The notes under the pieces were generated by a model, which saw nothing but the letters and a program-made list of their open reading frames with translations, made no database searches and was not told the DNA's origin. 24,890 nucleotides of DNA, from NCBI GenBank assembly GCA_964568815.1, contig CAZMRY010000013.1, positions 1-24,890 of the forward strand. Direction: 5' to 3'. Within the stretch, counting starts at the first letter, position 1, and the number at the start of each line of letters is the position of its first letter. The DNA comes from RGIG8700 sp964568815. GTDB lineage: Bacteria; Bacillota; Clostridia; RGIG6154. Positions 1 through 7,945 of this stretch are shown here, piece after piece. The position numbers and the translations under genes were made by a program.

Positions 1-14
1 AATACTTTTTTCAT
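1..14 (-). CDS. 5' end of a gene leaving the window (first codons only)
   Basis: Read on the minus strand, an ATG at 14-12 is followed by codons for Lys-Lys-Val before the window ends. A strong AAGGAG ribosome binding site lies at 28-23, eight bases upstream, and a good sigma-A-like promoter lies further up at 89-61. It is transcribed divergently from the LysR-type gene, the classic arrangement for a regulator and its target, so it may be the regulated gene. Its product cannot be told from four codons. Confidence 0.6.
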
Positions 15-60
15 AACTTTCTCTCCTTTATTTTTTTGTAATTTGCTTTTATACTTTTAA

Positions 61-89
61 ATTTTAGCACAGGTGTACACAATTGTAAA
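61..89 (-). promoter_or_regulatory. sigma-A-like promoter of the minus-strand edge gene, with overlapping palindromes
   Basis: On the minus strand TTTACA (89-84) and TAAAAT (66-61) are separated by exactly 17 bases. The -35 box lies inside the palindrome ATTGTAAACAAT (82-93) and the spacer holds the palindrome GTGTACAC (73-80). Either could be an operator, for instance for the neighbouring LysR-type protein; that link is inference. Confidence 0.55.
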
Positions 90-107
90 CAATCTTGTAA
101 TATATGC

Positions 108-136
108 TTGCACAAACTTTGAAGATGTGGTAGAAT
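108..136 (+). promoter_or_regulatory. possible promoter of the LysR-type gene
   Basis: An extended -10 element, TG-G-TAGAAT (128-136), is preceded at 17 bases by TTGCAC (108-113), a weak -35 box. It points toward the regulator gene and would give a leader of roughly 245 bases made up almost wholly of hairpin repeats. No better promoter was seen closer to the gene. Confidence 0.35.
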
Positions 137-137
137 A

Positions 138-199
138 AGTTTGCAAAGCAAACTCAATGAATTGCCTGACGGCATGAATTAAAATAAATTTTATGAATT
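138..199. repeat. array of short hairpins joined by ATGAATT heptamers
   Basis: A perfect 7-bp hairpin with an AAA loop (AGTTTGC 138-144, GCAAACT 148-154) is followed by ATGAATT at 157, a GCC-tgac-GGC hairpin at 164-173, ATGAATT at 174 and ATGAATT at 193. A similar arrangement with ATGAAGC linkers occurs at 21874-22036. No coding potential was seen. Confidence 0.6.
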
Positions 200-202
200 G
201 GC

Positions 203-272
203 TTCGCAAGGCTTCTCCTTGAGGAGAGGCTCTGCCGTAGGCGGTGGTGAGGTGTAGGTTGCTTTTGCAACC
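203..272 (+). repeat. R1 palindromic repeat, copy A
   Basis: Three hairpins in a row: a stem around a TTGA loop (211-230), a small GCC/GGC hairpin (234-241), then the conserved string TGAGGTGTA (248-256) and a perfect hairpin GGTTGC/GCAACC (257-272). The same plan recurs at 294-340 (inverted), 20831-20879 and 24854-24890 (inverted), with different bases in the stems but pairing kept. Confidence 0.7.
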
Positions 273-293
273 GTTAAAACTCTTACCTTTTTT

Positions 294-340
294 CCACCTC
301 ATCAGTCACTTCGTGACAGCTTCCCCTCAAGGGGAAGCCT
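294..340 (-). repeat. R1 palindromic repeat, copy B (inverted)
   Basis: Read on the minus strand this gives the TTGA-loop hairpin (arms GCTTCCCC and GGGGAAGC), a GTCAC/GTGAC hairpin, then GATGAGGTGG. It faces copy A, so the two copies form a large inverted arrangement upstream of the LysR-type gene. Confidence 0.7.
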
Positions 341-348
341 AATTTTTT
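319..348 (+). terminator. terminator-like hairpin upstream of the LysR-type gene
   Basis: An 8-bp GC-rich stem (GCTTCCCC 319-326, GGGGAAGC 331-338, loop TCAA) is followed by CTAATTTTTT (339-348). It is part of R1 copy B. If transcription of the regulator starts near 143, this hairpin would lie in its leader and could attenuate it; function is inferred only from shape. Confidence 0.35.
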
Positions 349-387
349 GTCACTAACTTGACAAAATCATACAAAGGAGAAAAATAT

Positions 388-1281
388 ATGGAATTATTAC
401 AATTAAGATACTTTTATGAAAGTGCGCAGACTGAAAATTTTGCAAAGACGGCGGAAAAATACATGGTGCCAACCACATCGGTTTCTGCGTCTGTAAGAAG
501 GCTTGAAAAGGAGCTTGATGTTAAGCTTTTCGACAGATTAAGCAACAAAATAATATTAAACGCTCAAGGAAGAAAGCTTTTTTTAGCTCTTAAAAACATT
601 TTCGGTGAGCTTGACCAGACTGTTACAGAGCTTTCTGTCAAAGAAAAGGACACACGCAGAATAAAAATATATGCAAGACAGGAAGCAGGTCAGATAAATA
701 TGGAAACAAGAAACTTTTTATTAAAGCATCCAGATGTTTTATTTGAAATAAGCGATGATTTTTCTATAAAACGACCTGAAAGCTTTGACATAATTATAGA
801 TTGCGACCCTTATGCCCCCGACGGCTTTGAAACCTTTTTATTCTACCCTATGAGAAAGTGCCTTAAAGTAAGCTCAGACAGTCCATTAATAAATCAGAAG
901 CTTCAGCTCCGTCAGCTGAGTAATCAACCATTTATTACAATGGGAGAAAAGGACTTTACTCATCACTTTTTAGTTGAAAGGTGCAAACAGGCAGGCTTTA
1001 CTCCAAACTTTACCATTGTGTGCAACGACACAAAAGGCATGGAATACTATCTTCAGTCAGGAATAGCAATAGGCTACGGCGGTATGAGGGCTTTTGAAAA
1101 TGCAGGAGTTTCAAATCTTGAAGTGGTTGACCTTGATATTCGTTATAACATCTATGCACACTTTAAAAAGTCTGCAAACTATGGAAATGTTGAAATTTTT
1201 CTTAACCATTTAAGAGAAGTATATGAGAAACAATTAAAATATGTTAAAACTCCTGTAGTTAACTCTTTACAAATCAAGTAA
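388..1281 (+). CDS. LysR-type transcriptional regulator
   Basis: A 297-residue DNA-binding regulator of the LysR family, normally a cytoplasmic tetramer that binds near a divergent promoter and responds to a small-molecule inducer. The N-terminal winged helix-turn-helix is clear: MELLQLRYFYESAQTENF at the start, then an A-x-K-Y / SVSASVRRLEKELDVKLFDR recognition segment (about residues 18-55). The rest, about 85-297, fits the periplasmic-binding-protein-like effector domain but is divergent, so no inducer can be suggested. The ATG at 388 is chosen because AAGGAG (374-379) sits eight bases upstream; a TTG at 358 would add ten unlikely residues and lies before the ribosome binding site. It is divergent from the gene at the left edge, its likely target. 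Confidence 0.88.
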   Translation: MELLQLRYFYESAQTENFAKTAEKYMVPTTSVSASVRRLEKELDVKLFDRLSNKIILNAQGRKLFLALKNIFGELDQTVTELSVKEKDTRRIKIYARQEAGQINMETRNFLLKHPDVLFEISDDFSIKRPESFDIIIDCDPYAPDGFETFLFYPMRKCLKVSSDSPLINQKLQLRQLSNQPFITMGEKDFTHHFLVERCKQAGFTPNFTIVCNDTKGMEYYLQSGIAIGYGGMRAFENAGVSNLEVVDLDIRYNIYAHFKKSANYGNVEIFLNHLREVYEKQLKYVKTPVVNSLQIK

Positions 1282-1294
1282 AATGTAGTAAAAT
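1266..1294 (+). promoter_or_regulatory. sigma-A-like promoter before gltX
   Basis: TTTACA (1266-1271) and TAAAAT (1289-1294) are separated by 17 bases. The -35 box lies in the last codons of the regulator gene. A start near 1301 would give a leader of about 27 bases carrying the GAGGTG ribosome binding site (1317-1322). No T-box leader, common before synthetase genes in this phylum, can be fitted in this short space. Confidence 0.5.
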
Positions 1295-1327
1295 ATATTA
1301 TCTATAATTATGTACCGAGGTGTTTAA

Positions 1328-2980
1328 ATGGATTACAATAAATTAGCGGAGCTTATGTTCCCCGCCATCACGAAAACCGTTGAGGACTATGAAAAGATTT
1401 ATCCGAAGAGAAATCTAAAAGAGGGTGCACAGGTTACAAGATTTGCACCAAGCCCTACAGGCTTTCTTCATATAGGCGGTTTATTTGCATCTCTTATATC
1501 AGAGAGAATTGCTCACCAGACAGATGGTGTTTTCATTTTAAGAATTGAAGACACCGACAAGAAAAGAGAAGTTGAAAACGGTGTTGAAAGAATTCTTGAG
1601 GGACTTAAGAATTTTGAAATTAAAATAGACGAGGGTTTTACTGACTTTGACACCTGCGTTGGGGATTACGGCCCTTATAAACAAAGAGAAAGAGCTGAAA
1701 TTTATCAGGCATTTGCAAAAAAGCTTGTTAAAGACGGTCTTGCATACCCATGTTTCTGCACTGAAGAAGAATTAACTGAAACAAGAAACATTCAGGAAGA
1801 AAAGAAAATTCTTCCCGGTTATCACAGCGAATTTGCAAAGTGCAGAAATCTTACAATGGGGCAGATTGAAGAAAACATCAAAGAGGGCAAGCCTTATGTT
1901 GTTAGAATGAAGTCACCCGGAAGTCCTGACAGACGAATTTCCTTCAAAGACGCCATAAGAGGCAATATTGAGATGCCTGAAAACATTGTTGATGTGGTTA
2001 TTTTAAAGTCAGACGGTATTCCGACCTACCACTTTGCCCATGTTGTTGACGATTATCTTATGGGTACAACAACTGTTATAAGAGGTGACGAATGGATTTC
2101 ATCTGCACCAATTCATCTTCAGATGTTCTATATGCTTAAATTAAAAGCTCCTAAATACGCACATATCGCTCCTATTATGAAAGAGGACGAGGGCGGAAAA
2201 AGAAAAATCTCAAAGAGAAAGGACCCCGAGGCTGCTGTTACCTACTACAGCGAAGAGGGTTATCCTGTTGAAGGTGTTATTGAATATCTTTTAAACCTTG
2301 CAAACTACACATTTGAAGATTTCAGAAGAAACAACAAAGCTGCTCACTGGTCAGAATTTAAGCTTGAAATGAACAAAATGAGCAATTCAGGCGGACTTTT
2401 CGATTTAGTTAAATTAAATGATGTCTGCAAAAACAAAATCGCATCATACACAGCAGAGCAGGTTTATGACCTTGCAATCGAGTGGGCAAAAGAATACGAC
2501 GAAGAGCTTTACGCTCTCTTAACAAGAGATAAAGATTTCTCTGTTGCAATGTTTAACTTTGACAGAAACCCTGACAAGCCAAGAAAAGACATCGGCAAGT
2601 TCAATGAAGTAAGAAACTCATTCAGCTATATGTTTGACGAGCTTTTTGACGGTCAGTACGAAGAAATTCCGAATGTAGATAAAGCAAAACAGAAAGAAAT
2701 AATTGAGATTTATAAAGAAATATATGATGAAAATGCAGACAAAGACACATGGTTTGCAACACTTAAAGAGGTTGCAGTTAAGGTTGGCTTTGCGGCTGAG
2801 GTTAAAGAATATAAGGCAAACCCTGAAGCCTATGGCGGTCACGTTGGTGATGTAAGTACGGTTGTAAGAGTTGCAGTGACAGGCAGAACAAGAACTCCTG
2901 ACCTGTGGGGTATTCTTAAAACACTTGGAAAGAATAAATCTTTAGATAGAATGGAAAAATATATTAAGGAGTTAAACTGA
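1328..2980 (+). CDS. gltX: glutamyl-tRNA synthetase
   Basis: Class I aminoacyl-tRNA synthetase charging tRNA-Glu with glutamate in the cytoplasm. The HIGH-type signature is PSPTGFLHIGG at residues 41-51 and the KMSKS-type signature is KISKR at 293-297; LRIEDTD (71-77) is typical of GluRS. A CxC at 142-144 with a further Cys at 172 resembles the zinc site of some GluRS enzymes. At 550 residues it is longer than the usual ~480-500; the extra length is partly an N-terminal extension of about 35 residues before the catalytic domain. The start has GAGGTG five bases upstream. Its stop overlaps the glnS start by one base, so the two are almost certainly co-translated. Whether it discriminates against tRNA-Gln cannot be read off, but the adjacent GlnRS would make that sensible. 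Confidence 0.95.
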   Translation: MDYNKLAELMFPAITKTVEDYEKIYPKRNLKEGAQVTRFAPSPTGFLHIGGLFASLISERIAHQTDGVFILRIEDTDKKREVENGVERILEGLKNFEIKIDEGFTDFDTCVGDYGPYKQRERAEIYQAFAKKLVKDGLAYPCFCTEEELTETRNIQEEKKILPGYHSEFAKCRNLTMGQIEENIKEGKPYVVRMKSPGSPDRRISFKDAIRGNIEMPENIVDVVILKSDGIPTYHFAHVVDDYLMGTTTVIRGDEWISSAPIHLQMFYMLKLKAPKYAHIAPIMKEDEGGKRKISKRKDPEAAVTYYSEEGYPVEGVIEYLLNLANYTFEDFRRNNKAAHWSEFKLEMNKMSNSGGLFDLVKLNDVCKNKIASYTAEQVYDLAIEWAKEYDEELYALLTRDKDFSVAMFNFDRNPDKPRKDIGKFNEVRNSFSYMFDELFDGQYEEIPNVDKAKQKEIIEIYKEIYDENADKDTWFATLKEVAVKVGFAAEVKEYKANPEAYGGHVGDVSTVVRVAVTGRTRTPDLWGILKTLGKNKSLDRMEKYIKELN

Positions 2981-4635
2981 TGGAAAATTTTGAAAACATT
3001 TCTAATTTCATACACGACGCCATTGACAAGGATTTAGCTGACGGCGTATACAACAAGGTTCAGACAAGATTTCCTCCTGAGCCAAACGGTTATCTTCATA
3101 TCGGTCATGTTAAGGCAATAAACATTGACTTTTCAACTGCCGAGAAATACAAGGGAACCTGCAATTTAAGACTTGACGATACCAACCCAACCAAAGAAGA
3201 TGTTGAATATGTTGATTCTATTATGGAGGACATCAAGTGGCTCGGTTTTCAGTGGGATCAGGTTTTATATGCATCAGACTACTTCCCTGAAATCCACAAA
3301 TGTGCAATTAAGCTTATTAAAGACGGAAAAGCTTATGTTGACGAATTAACTGCTGATGAAATAAGAGAATACAGAGGCACACTTACCACTCCAGGTAAAG
3401 AAAGCCCATACAGAAACAGAAGTGTTGAAGAAAACCTTGACCTTTTTGAAAGAATGACAAATGGCGAATTTGAAACAGGCTCAAAGGTTTTAAGAGCAAA
3501 AATTGATATGGCATCACCAAACCTTAATATGCGTGACCCTGTTATTTACAGAGTTCTTCACGCAACCCACCACAGAACAGGCGACAAATGGTGTGTTTAT
3601 CCTATGTACGATTTTGCTCACCCTATTTCTGATACTGCAGAGGGTGTTACACATTCACTTTGCTCCCTTGAATTTGAGGACCACAGACCTCTTTATGACT
3701 GGGTACTTAAAGAATGCGGTTATGAAACACCGTCAAGACAGATTGAATTTGCAAGACTTAACCTTACAAACTCACTTACAAGCAAAAGAAAGTGCTTAAA
3801 GCTTATTACAGAAAAAATCGTTGACGGTTGGGACGACCCGAGAATGTCAACTATTTCAGGTATGAGAAGACGCGGATATCCTGCAGCTGCACTTATTGAC
3901 TTTGTTAACAGAATTGGTGTTTCAAAGGCGTTTTCAGTTGTTGATTTTGCACTCCTTGAACACTGTGTTCGTGAAAACTTAAATATGAACGCACCTCGTG
4001 CTATGGCAGTTTTAGAGCCATTAAAGGTTACTCTTAAAAACTACCCAGAGGGTGAAAGCGAATTAATCGAGGTTGACATTAATCCAAATGACGAAAGTGC
4101 AGGAAAGAAGAAAATCAGCTTCTCCAAAAATCTTTTCATTGAAAAAACAGACTTTATGGAAGTTCCTGTTAAAGGATATAAGCGTTTAACCGCAGATAAC
4201 GAAGTTCGTCTTAAAGGCGGATACTTCATCAAGGTTGACGAAATCATCAAAGATGAAAATGGAGAAGTTGTTGAGCTTATCTGTACCTATGACCCTGAAA
4301 CAAAGGGCGGTAACGCACCTGACGGAAGAAAGGTTAAAGGTACAATTCAGTGGGTTGACGCAAACAACTGCTTAACTGCTGATGTTTACAAATACGATAA
4401 ATTATTCTTAACAGCAAACCCGGGTGAGCTTGAAGACTATCTTGAAAACTTAAATCCTGAATCTTTAGTTATTTTAAAGGACTGCAAAATGGATGCAGAC
4501 CTTAAAGATGCAAACATAGGTGACAGCTTCCAGTTTATGAGAAACGGATATTTCACAGTTGACAAAAATTCTACAAAAGATAAGATGATTTTCAATCTTA
4601 CGGCATCACTTAAGGATTCTTACAAGATTGGATAA
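2980..4635 (+). CDS. glnS: glutaminyl-tRNA synthetase
   Basis: Class I synthetase that attaches glutamine directly to tRNA-Gln. Signatures: PPEPNGYLHIGH (32-43), LRLDDTNP (63-70), SLCSLEFEDHRPLYDW (226-241) and the KMSKS equivalent TSKRK (267-271), all typical of GlnRS rather than GluRS. The C-terminal half (about 340-551) fits the beta-barrel anticodon-binding domains. The 551-residue length is normal. AAGGAG at 2966-2971 lies eight bases before the ATG, inside the end of gltX. GlnRS is patchy in bacteria; many Firmicutes instead use GluRS plus the GatCAB amidotransferase. Its presence here, directly after gltX, indicates the direct route is available. Confidence 0.96.
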   Translation: MENFENISNFIHDAIDKDLADGVYNKVQTRFPPEPNGYLHIGHVKAINIDFSTAEKYKGTCNLRLDDTNPTKEDVEYVDSIMEDIKWLGFQWDQVLYASDYFPEIHKCAIKLIKDGKAYVDELTADEIREYRGTLTTPGKESPYRNRSVEENLDLFERMTNGEFETGSKVLRAKIDMASPNLNMRDPVIYRVLHATHHRTGDKWCVYPMYDFAHPISDTAEGVTHSLCSLEFEDHRPLYDWVLKECGYETPSRQIEFARLNLTNSLTSKRKCLKLITEKIVDGWDDPRMSTISGMRRRGYPAAALIDFVNRIGVSKAFSVVDFALLEHCVRENLNMNAPRAMAVLEPLKVTLKNYPEGESELIEVDINPNDESAGKKKISFSKNLFIEKTDFMEVPVKGYKRLTADNEVRLKGGYFIKVDEIIKDENGEVVELICTYDPETKGGNAPDGRKVKGTIQWVDANNCLTADVYKYDKLFLTANPGELEDYLENLNPESLVILKDCKMDADLKDANIGDSFQFMRNGYFTVDKNSTKDKMIFNLTASLKDSYKIG

Positions 4636-4640
4636 TTAAA

Positions 4641-4722
4641 ATGAATTGCCCTACGGGTGATATGTAGGGGCGGTTCACGAACCGCCCGCGGGACATTCGT
4701 GAATGTCCCCTACAAATTCATT
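4641..4722 (+). repeat. R2 two-hairpin repeat between glnS and metG
   Basis: Bounded by ATGAATT (4641-4647) and its inverse AATTCAT (4716-4722). Inside, GTAGGGG (4664-4670) and CCCCTAC (4708-4714) are complementary and enclose two hairpins: GGCGGTT/AACCGCC (4669-4687) and GGGACATT/AATGTCCC (4691-4710). A second copy with different stems lies at 13603-13675. It ends six bases before the metG ribosome binding site, so it will be in the glnS-metG transcript and might affect processing or stability (inference). Confidence 0.7.
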
Positions 4723-4740
4723 GATTAAAGGAGAAATGAA

Positions 4741-6654
4741 ATGAGCGAAAAATTTTATATAACAACCGCCATTGCATACACTTCAAGAAAGCCTCACATA
4801 GGCAACACCTTTGAAGTTGTTTTCACAGATGCAATCGCAAGATATAAAAGACAGAGAGGCTATGATGTGTACTTTCTGACAGGCACAGACGAGCACGGTA
4901 TTAAAATTCAGGAAATAGCTGAAAACTGCGGTCTTACACCACAGGCCTATGTTGACGGCGTTGCAGGCGAAATCAAAACTATCTGGGATATGATGAATAC
5001 AACATATGATAAGTTCATCAGAACAACAGACGACTACCATGTTGCACAGGTGCAGAAAATTTTCAAGCAGTTTTATGACCAGGGCGATATTTATAAGGGT
5101 CATTATGAGGGTATGTACTGCGTACCTTGCGAAACCTTCTATACAGAAAGTCAGCTTGTTGACGGAAAATGCCCTGACTGCGGCAGAGAAGTAAAGCCTG
5201 CAAAGGAAGAGGCATATTTCTTCAAAATGAGCAAATATCAGGACAGACTTATGCAGTATATTGAGGAAAATCCTGACTTCATTCAACCTGAATCAAGAAA
5301 GAAAGAAATGGTTAACAACTTCTTAAAGCCAGGACTTCAGGACCTTTGTGTTTCAAGAACATCTTTTACATGGGGTGTTCCTGTAAGCTTTGACGAAAAG
5401 CATGTTGTTTATGTTTGGATTGACGCTCTTTCAAACTACATCACAGCTCTTGGCTATGACAACGAAAACCCATCAGACCTTTATAAGAAATACTGGCCTG
5501 CTGATGTTCATATTATCGGAAAAGACATTTTAAGATTTCACACAATATACTGGCCTATTATGCTTATGGCTTTAAACCAGCCACTTCCAAAGCAGGTGTT
5601 TGGTCATCCTTGGCTTTTATTTGGCAACGATAAAATGTCTAAATCAAAGGGCAATGTTATTTATGCTGATGATTTGGTTAAGCTTTTCGGCGTTGATGCA
5701 GTAAGATATTATCTTTTATCTGAAATGCCATACGGTAATGACGGAAGCATCACATACGAGTCGATTATTGCTAAATACAATGCAGACCTTGCAAATGTAC
5801 TTGGAAACCTCTTAAACAGAACTGTTTCAATGGCAAACAAGTATTTCGGCGGTGTTCTTGAAAACAAAAATGTTCTTGGTGAAACTGATGCAGACTTAAT
5901 TTCTGTTGCAGAAGAAACTGTTAAAACAGTTAAAGCTAAAATGGACGAATTCAGAACTGCAGAGGCACTCGATACTATTATAAATCTCTTGAAGAGATGC
6001 AACAAATACATTGACGAAACCGCTCCTTGGGTGCTTGCTAAGGATGAAAGCTTAAAAGACAGACTTTCAACTGTTTTATACAATCTCTGCGAGGGCTTAA
6101 GAATTTCTGCGGTACTTCTTATGCCTTTCATGCCTGAAACAGCAGAAAACATTTTAAAGCAGATTAACTGTGATGTTAATTCTTATGAAAGCATTGAAGC
6201 TTTCGGCGGATATGTGTCAGGCACACAGGTTGGTACAGCAACACCTCTCTTTGCAAGAATTGACGAGGCTGCAAAAATGGCTGAAATTGAAGAAATGAAT
6301 AGCGATACGGAAGATTTTGAACCTCTTAAAGAAGAAATTTCTTTTGACGAATTTGAAAAAGCAGATTTCAGAGTTGCAAAGGTTATTTCCTGTGAAGAAG
6401 TTAAGAAGAGCGAAAAGCTTTTAAAATTTGAGCTTGACCTTGGCTTTGAAACAAGAACAATACTCTCTGGTATCAAGCATTGGTATAAGCCAGATGAAAT
6501 GGTTGGCAAAAATCTTATTATTATTGCAAATCTTAAACCAAGAAAAATTATGGGTATTGAATCAAAAGGTATGATTTTATCTGCCTTTGAGGGCGACAAT
6601 TTAACTGCTCTTACAACAATCGGCGATATTAAACCCGGAAGTGTGGTAGGCTGA
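4741..6654 (+). CDS. metG: methionyl-tRNA synthetase with C-terminal tRNA-binding domain
   Basis: Class I synthetase charging initiator and elongator tRNA-Met. Motifs: HIGN (19-22) as the HIGH box, a four-Cys zinc knuckle (C127, C130, C144, C147), and KMSKSKG (298-304). The last ~100 residues (about 534-637, beginning near FDEFEKADFRVAKV) are the OB-fold tRNA-binding domain found at the C terminus of many bacterial MetRS proteins, which mediates dimerisation and tRNA affinity. The length is normal for this form. AAAGGAG at 4728-4734 sets the start at 4741; an ATG at 4737 is closed by a stop two codons later. The stop overlaps tatD by one base, an order (metG then tatD/yabD) also known from Bacillus. 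Confidence 0.97.
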   Translation: MSEKFYITTAIAYTSRKPHIGNTFEVVFTDAIARYKRQRGYDVYFLTGTDEHGIKIQEIAENCGLTPQAYVDGVAGEIKTIWDMMNTTYDKFIRTTDDYHVAQVQKIFKQFYDQGDIYKGHYEGMYCVPCETFYTESQLVDGKCPDCGREVKPAKEEAYFFKMSKYQDRLMQYIEENPDFIQPESRKKEMVNNFLKPGLQDLCVSRTSFTWGVPVSFDEKHVVYVWIDALSNYITALGYDNENPSDLYKKYWPADVHIIGKDILRFHTIYWPIMLMALNQPLPKQVFGHPWLLFGNDKMSKSKGNVIYADDLVKLFGVDAVRYYLLSEMPYGNDGSITYESIIAKYNADLANVLGNLLNRTVSMANKYFGGVLENKNVLGETDADLISVAEETVKTVKAKMDEFRTAEALDTIINLLKRCNKYIDETAPWVLAKDESLKDRLSTVLYNLCEGLRISAVLLMPFMPETAENILKQINCDVNSYESIEAFGGYVSGTQVGTATPLFARIDEAAKMAEIEEMNSDTEDFEPLKEEISFDEFEKADFRVAKVISCEEVKKSEKLLKFELDLGFETRTILSGIKHWYKPDEMVGKNLIIIANLKPRKIMGIESKGMILSAFEGDNLTALTTIGDIKPGSVVG

Positions 6655-7406
6655 TGTTATTTGATACTCACGCACACTACGACGATTCAAAATTTGACAG
6701 CGACCGTTTTGAGGTAATGGGAAATCTTCCTCAAAACGGTGTTGCTTATGCAGTTAATATAGGTACAAACCTGGAAAGCTCAAAACTTTCTATTGAATAT
6801 GCAGAAAAATTTGAACACATTTATGCGGCTATCGGCTTTCATCCTGAATTTGCAGACAAGCTTGACCTTGACTCATTAAGAAGCCTTGCAAAACACAAAA
6901 AGGTTGTTGCAATAGGTGAAATAGGTCTTGACTATTACTGGGAAGATAACCCATCAAGAGAAATTCAGATTGATGCCTTTAAAAAGCAGATGGATTTGGC
7001 AAAGGAGCTTGACCTGCCTGTTTCTGTTCATAACAGAGATGCAACGAAAGACATTGTTGATGTACTTCTTGAAAAAGACCATAACAAGGTTATAATCCAT
7101 TGTTGCTCTGTAAGTTCAGAGACTGCAAAAATACTTGTTAAAAAAGGATACTATGTTTCTTTTGCAGGAACAGTATCTTTTAAGAATGCAGGCAAGCTTA
7201 AAGAGGTTGCCGCCTTTGTTCCTGACGAACTTCTTTTAATAGAAACAGATGCGCCCTATCTCACTCCTCACCCATTCAGAGGGCAGAGAAATGACTCAGC
7301 AAAGGTGCTTTATACAGCACAGGCTTTGGCTGAAATAAGAGGTGTATCTTTGGAAGAAATAGAAAAAATTACTTTTGAAAACGCAAAAAGGATATATAAC
7401 ATATGA
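6654..7406 (+). CDS. tatD: TatD-family metal-dependent hydrolase/DNase
   Basis: A 250-residue TIM-barrel hydrolase of the amidohydrolase superfamily; characterised members are 3'-5' exonucleases acting on DNA and sometimes RNA, using two divalent metals. The expected ligands are present: H6 and H8 in the opening THAH, E89 in GEIGLDYYW, H126 in SVHNRD, H149 in IIHC and D199 in ETDAPYL. PHPFRG (205-210) is also family-typical. A small departure is HCCS where most members have HCFSG. The start is one base inside the metG stop, implying coupled translation; the end overlaps the next gene by four bases (ATGA). The exact substrate cannot be inferred. Confidence 0.93.
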   Translation: MLFDTHAHYDDSKFDSDRFEVMGNLPQNGVAYAVNIGTNLESSKLSIEYAEKFEHIYAAIGFHPEFADKLDLDSLRSLAKHKKVVAIGEIGLDYYWEDNPSREIQIDAFKKQMDLAKELDLPVSVHNRDATKDIVDVLLEKDHNKVIIHCCSVSSETAKILVKKGYYVSFAGTVSFKNAGKLKEVAAFVPDELLLIETDAPYLTPHPFRGQRNDSAKVLYTAQALAEIRGVSLEEIEKITFENAKRIYNI

Positions 7407-7945
7407 AAGAACTTTTAAAACTCTTTTTAATTTTTGCTAAAATCGGCTCATTTACCTTTGGGGGCGGATATGCTATGCTCCCTATGATTCAAAGGGAAAT
7501 TGTTGACAAAAACGGATATGCAACCGAACAGGAAGTTTTAGACTACTATGCAATCGGTCAGCTTACACCCGGTGTTATTGCAGTTAATGTTGCAACCTTT
7601 ATCGGTATGAAAAGAAAAGGTCTCATTGGTGCTGCATTTGCAACCCTTGGGGTTGTTTTTCCAAGCATTGTTATAATAACTGTTATTGCCCTTGTTTTAA
7701 GAAATTTTATGGATATTACATGGGTTCAGTATGCTTTTTCAGGAATAAGAGTTGCAGTTATTGCCTTAATCGTAAAAACTGTTATAACTGTTACTAAAAA
7801 AGGTATCGTTGATACCTTTACAGGAATTTTGTTTGGTCTTGCCTTAATACTTGGACTTATCTTTGACATATCTTCTGTTATGGTAGTTTTAATTTGTGCA
7901 GTATTTGCTGTGGCCTACAAAGCAATAAAGAAGGAGGGAAAATAA
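7403..7945 (+). CDS. chromate transporter family protein, half-size (first of pair)
   Basis: A 180-residue integral membrane protein of the CHR family. Full-size ChrA has two homologous halves; many Firmicutes encode the halves as two adjacent genes that are thought to work together, and that is the case here. Family marks are FTFGGGYAMLPM (about 18-29) and QLTPGVIAVNVATF (about 53-66), followed by several hydrophobic segments. It overlaps tatD by four bases and the second half by one base. Chromate export is proven for a few members only; the natural substrate in an anaerobe is unknown, so the family name should not be read as function. Confidence 0.9.
   Translation: MKELLKLFLIFAKIGSFTFGGGYAMLPMIQREIVDKNGYATEQEVLDYYAIGQLTPGVIAVNVATFIGMKRKGLIGAAFATLGVVFPSIVIITVIALVLRNFMDITWVQYAFSGIRVAVIALIVKTVITVTKKGIVDTFTGILFGLALILGLIFDISSVMVVLICAVFAVAYKAIKKEGK

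Noticed and set aside
138..346. Repeats at the left end as a CRISPR array
   Set aside because: Units are palindromic, unequal in length and without spacers of constant size, and no cas gene is present.
358..387. TTG at 358 as start of the LysR-type gene, and TTGACA (358-363) as its -35 box
   Set aside because: The ribosome binding site at 374-379 serves the ATG at 388, and a promoter using this -35 box would begin transcription at or beyond that site.
1282..1327. T-box riboswitch before the synthetase genes
   Set aside because: The 46-base gap is too short, and neither it nor the 105 bases before metG contain a T-box-like motif with a following terminator.
4783..5286. 167-codon open frame on the minus strand inside metG
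   Set aside because: It lies wholly opposite a clear methionyl-tRNA synthetase gene and has no ribosome binding site or recognisable product.
7894..7944. Upstream TTG start for the second chromate-transporter half
   Set aside because: The extra residues read through the end of the preceding gene, and the strong ribosome binding site fits the ATG at 7945.
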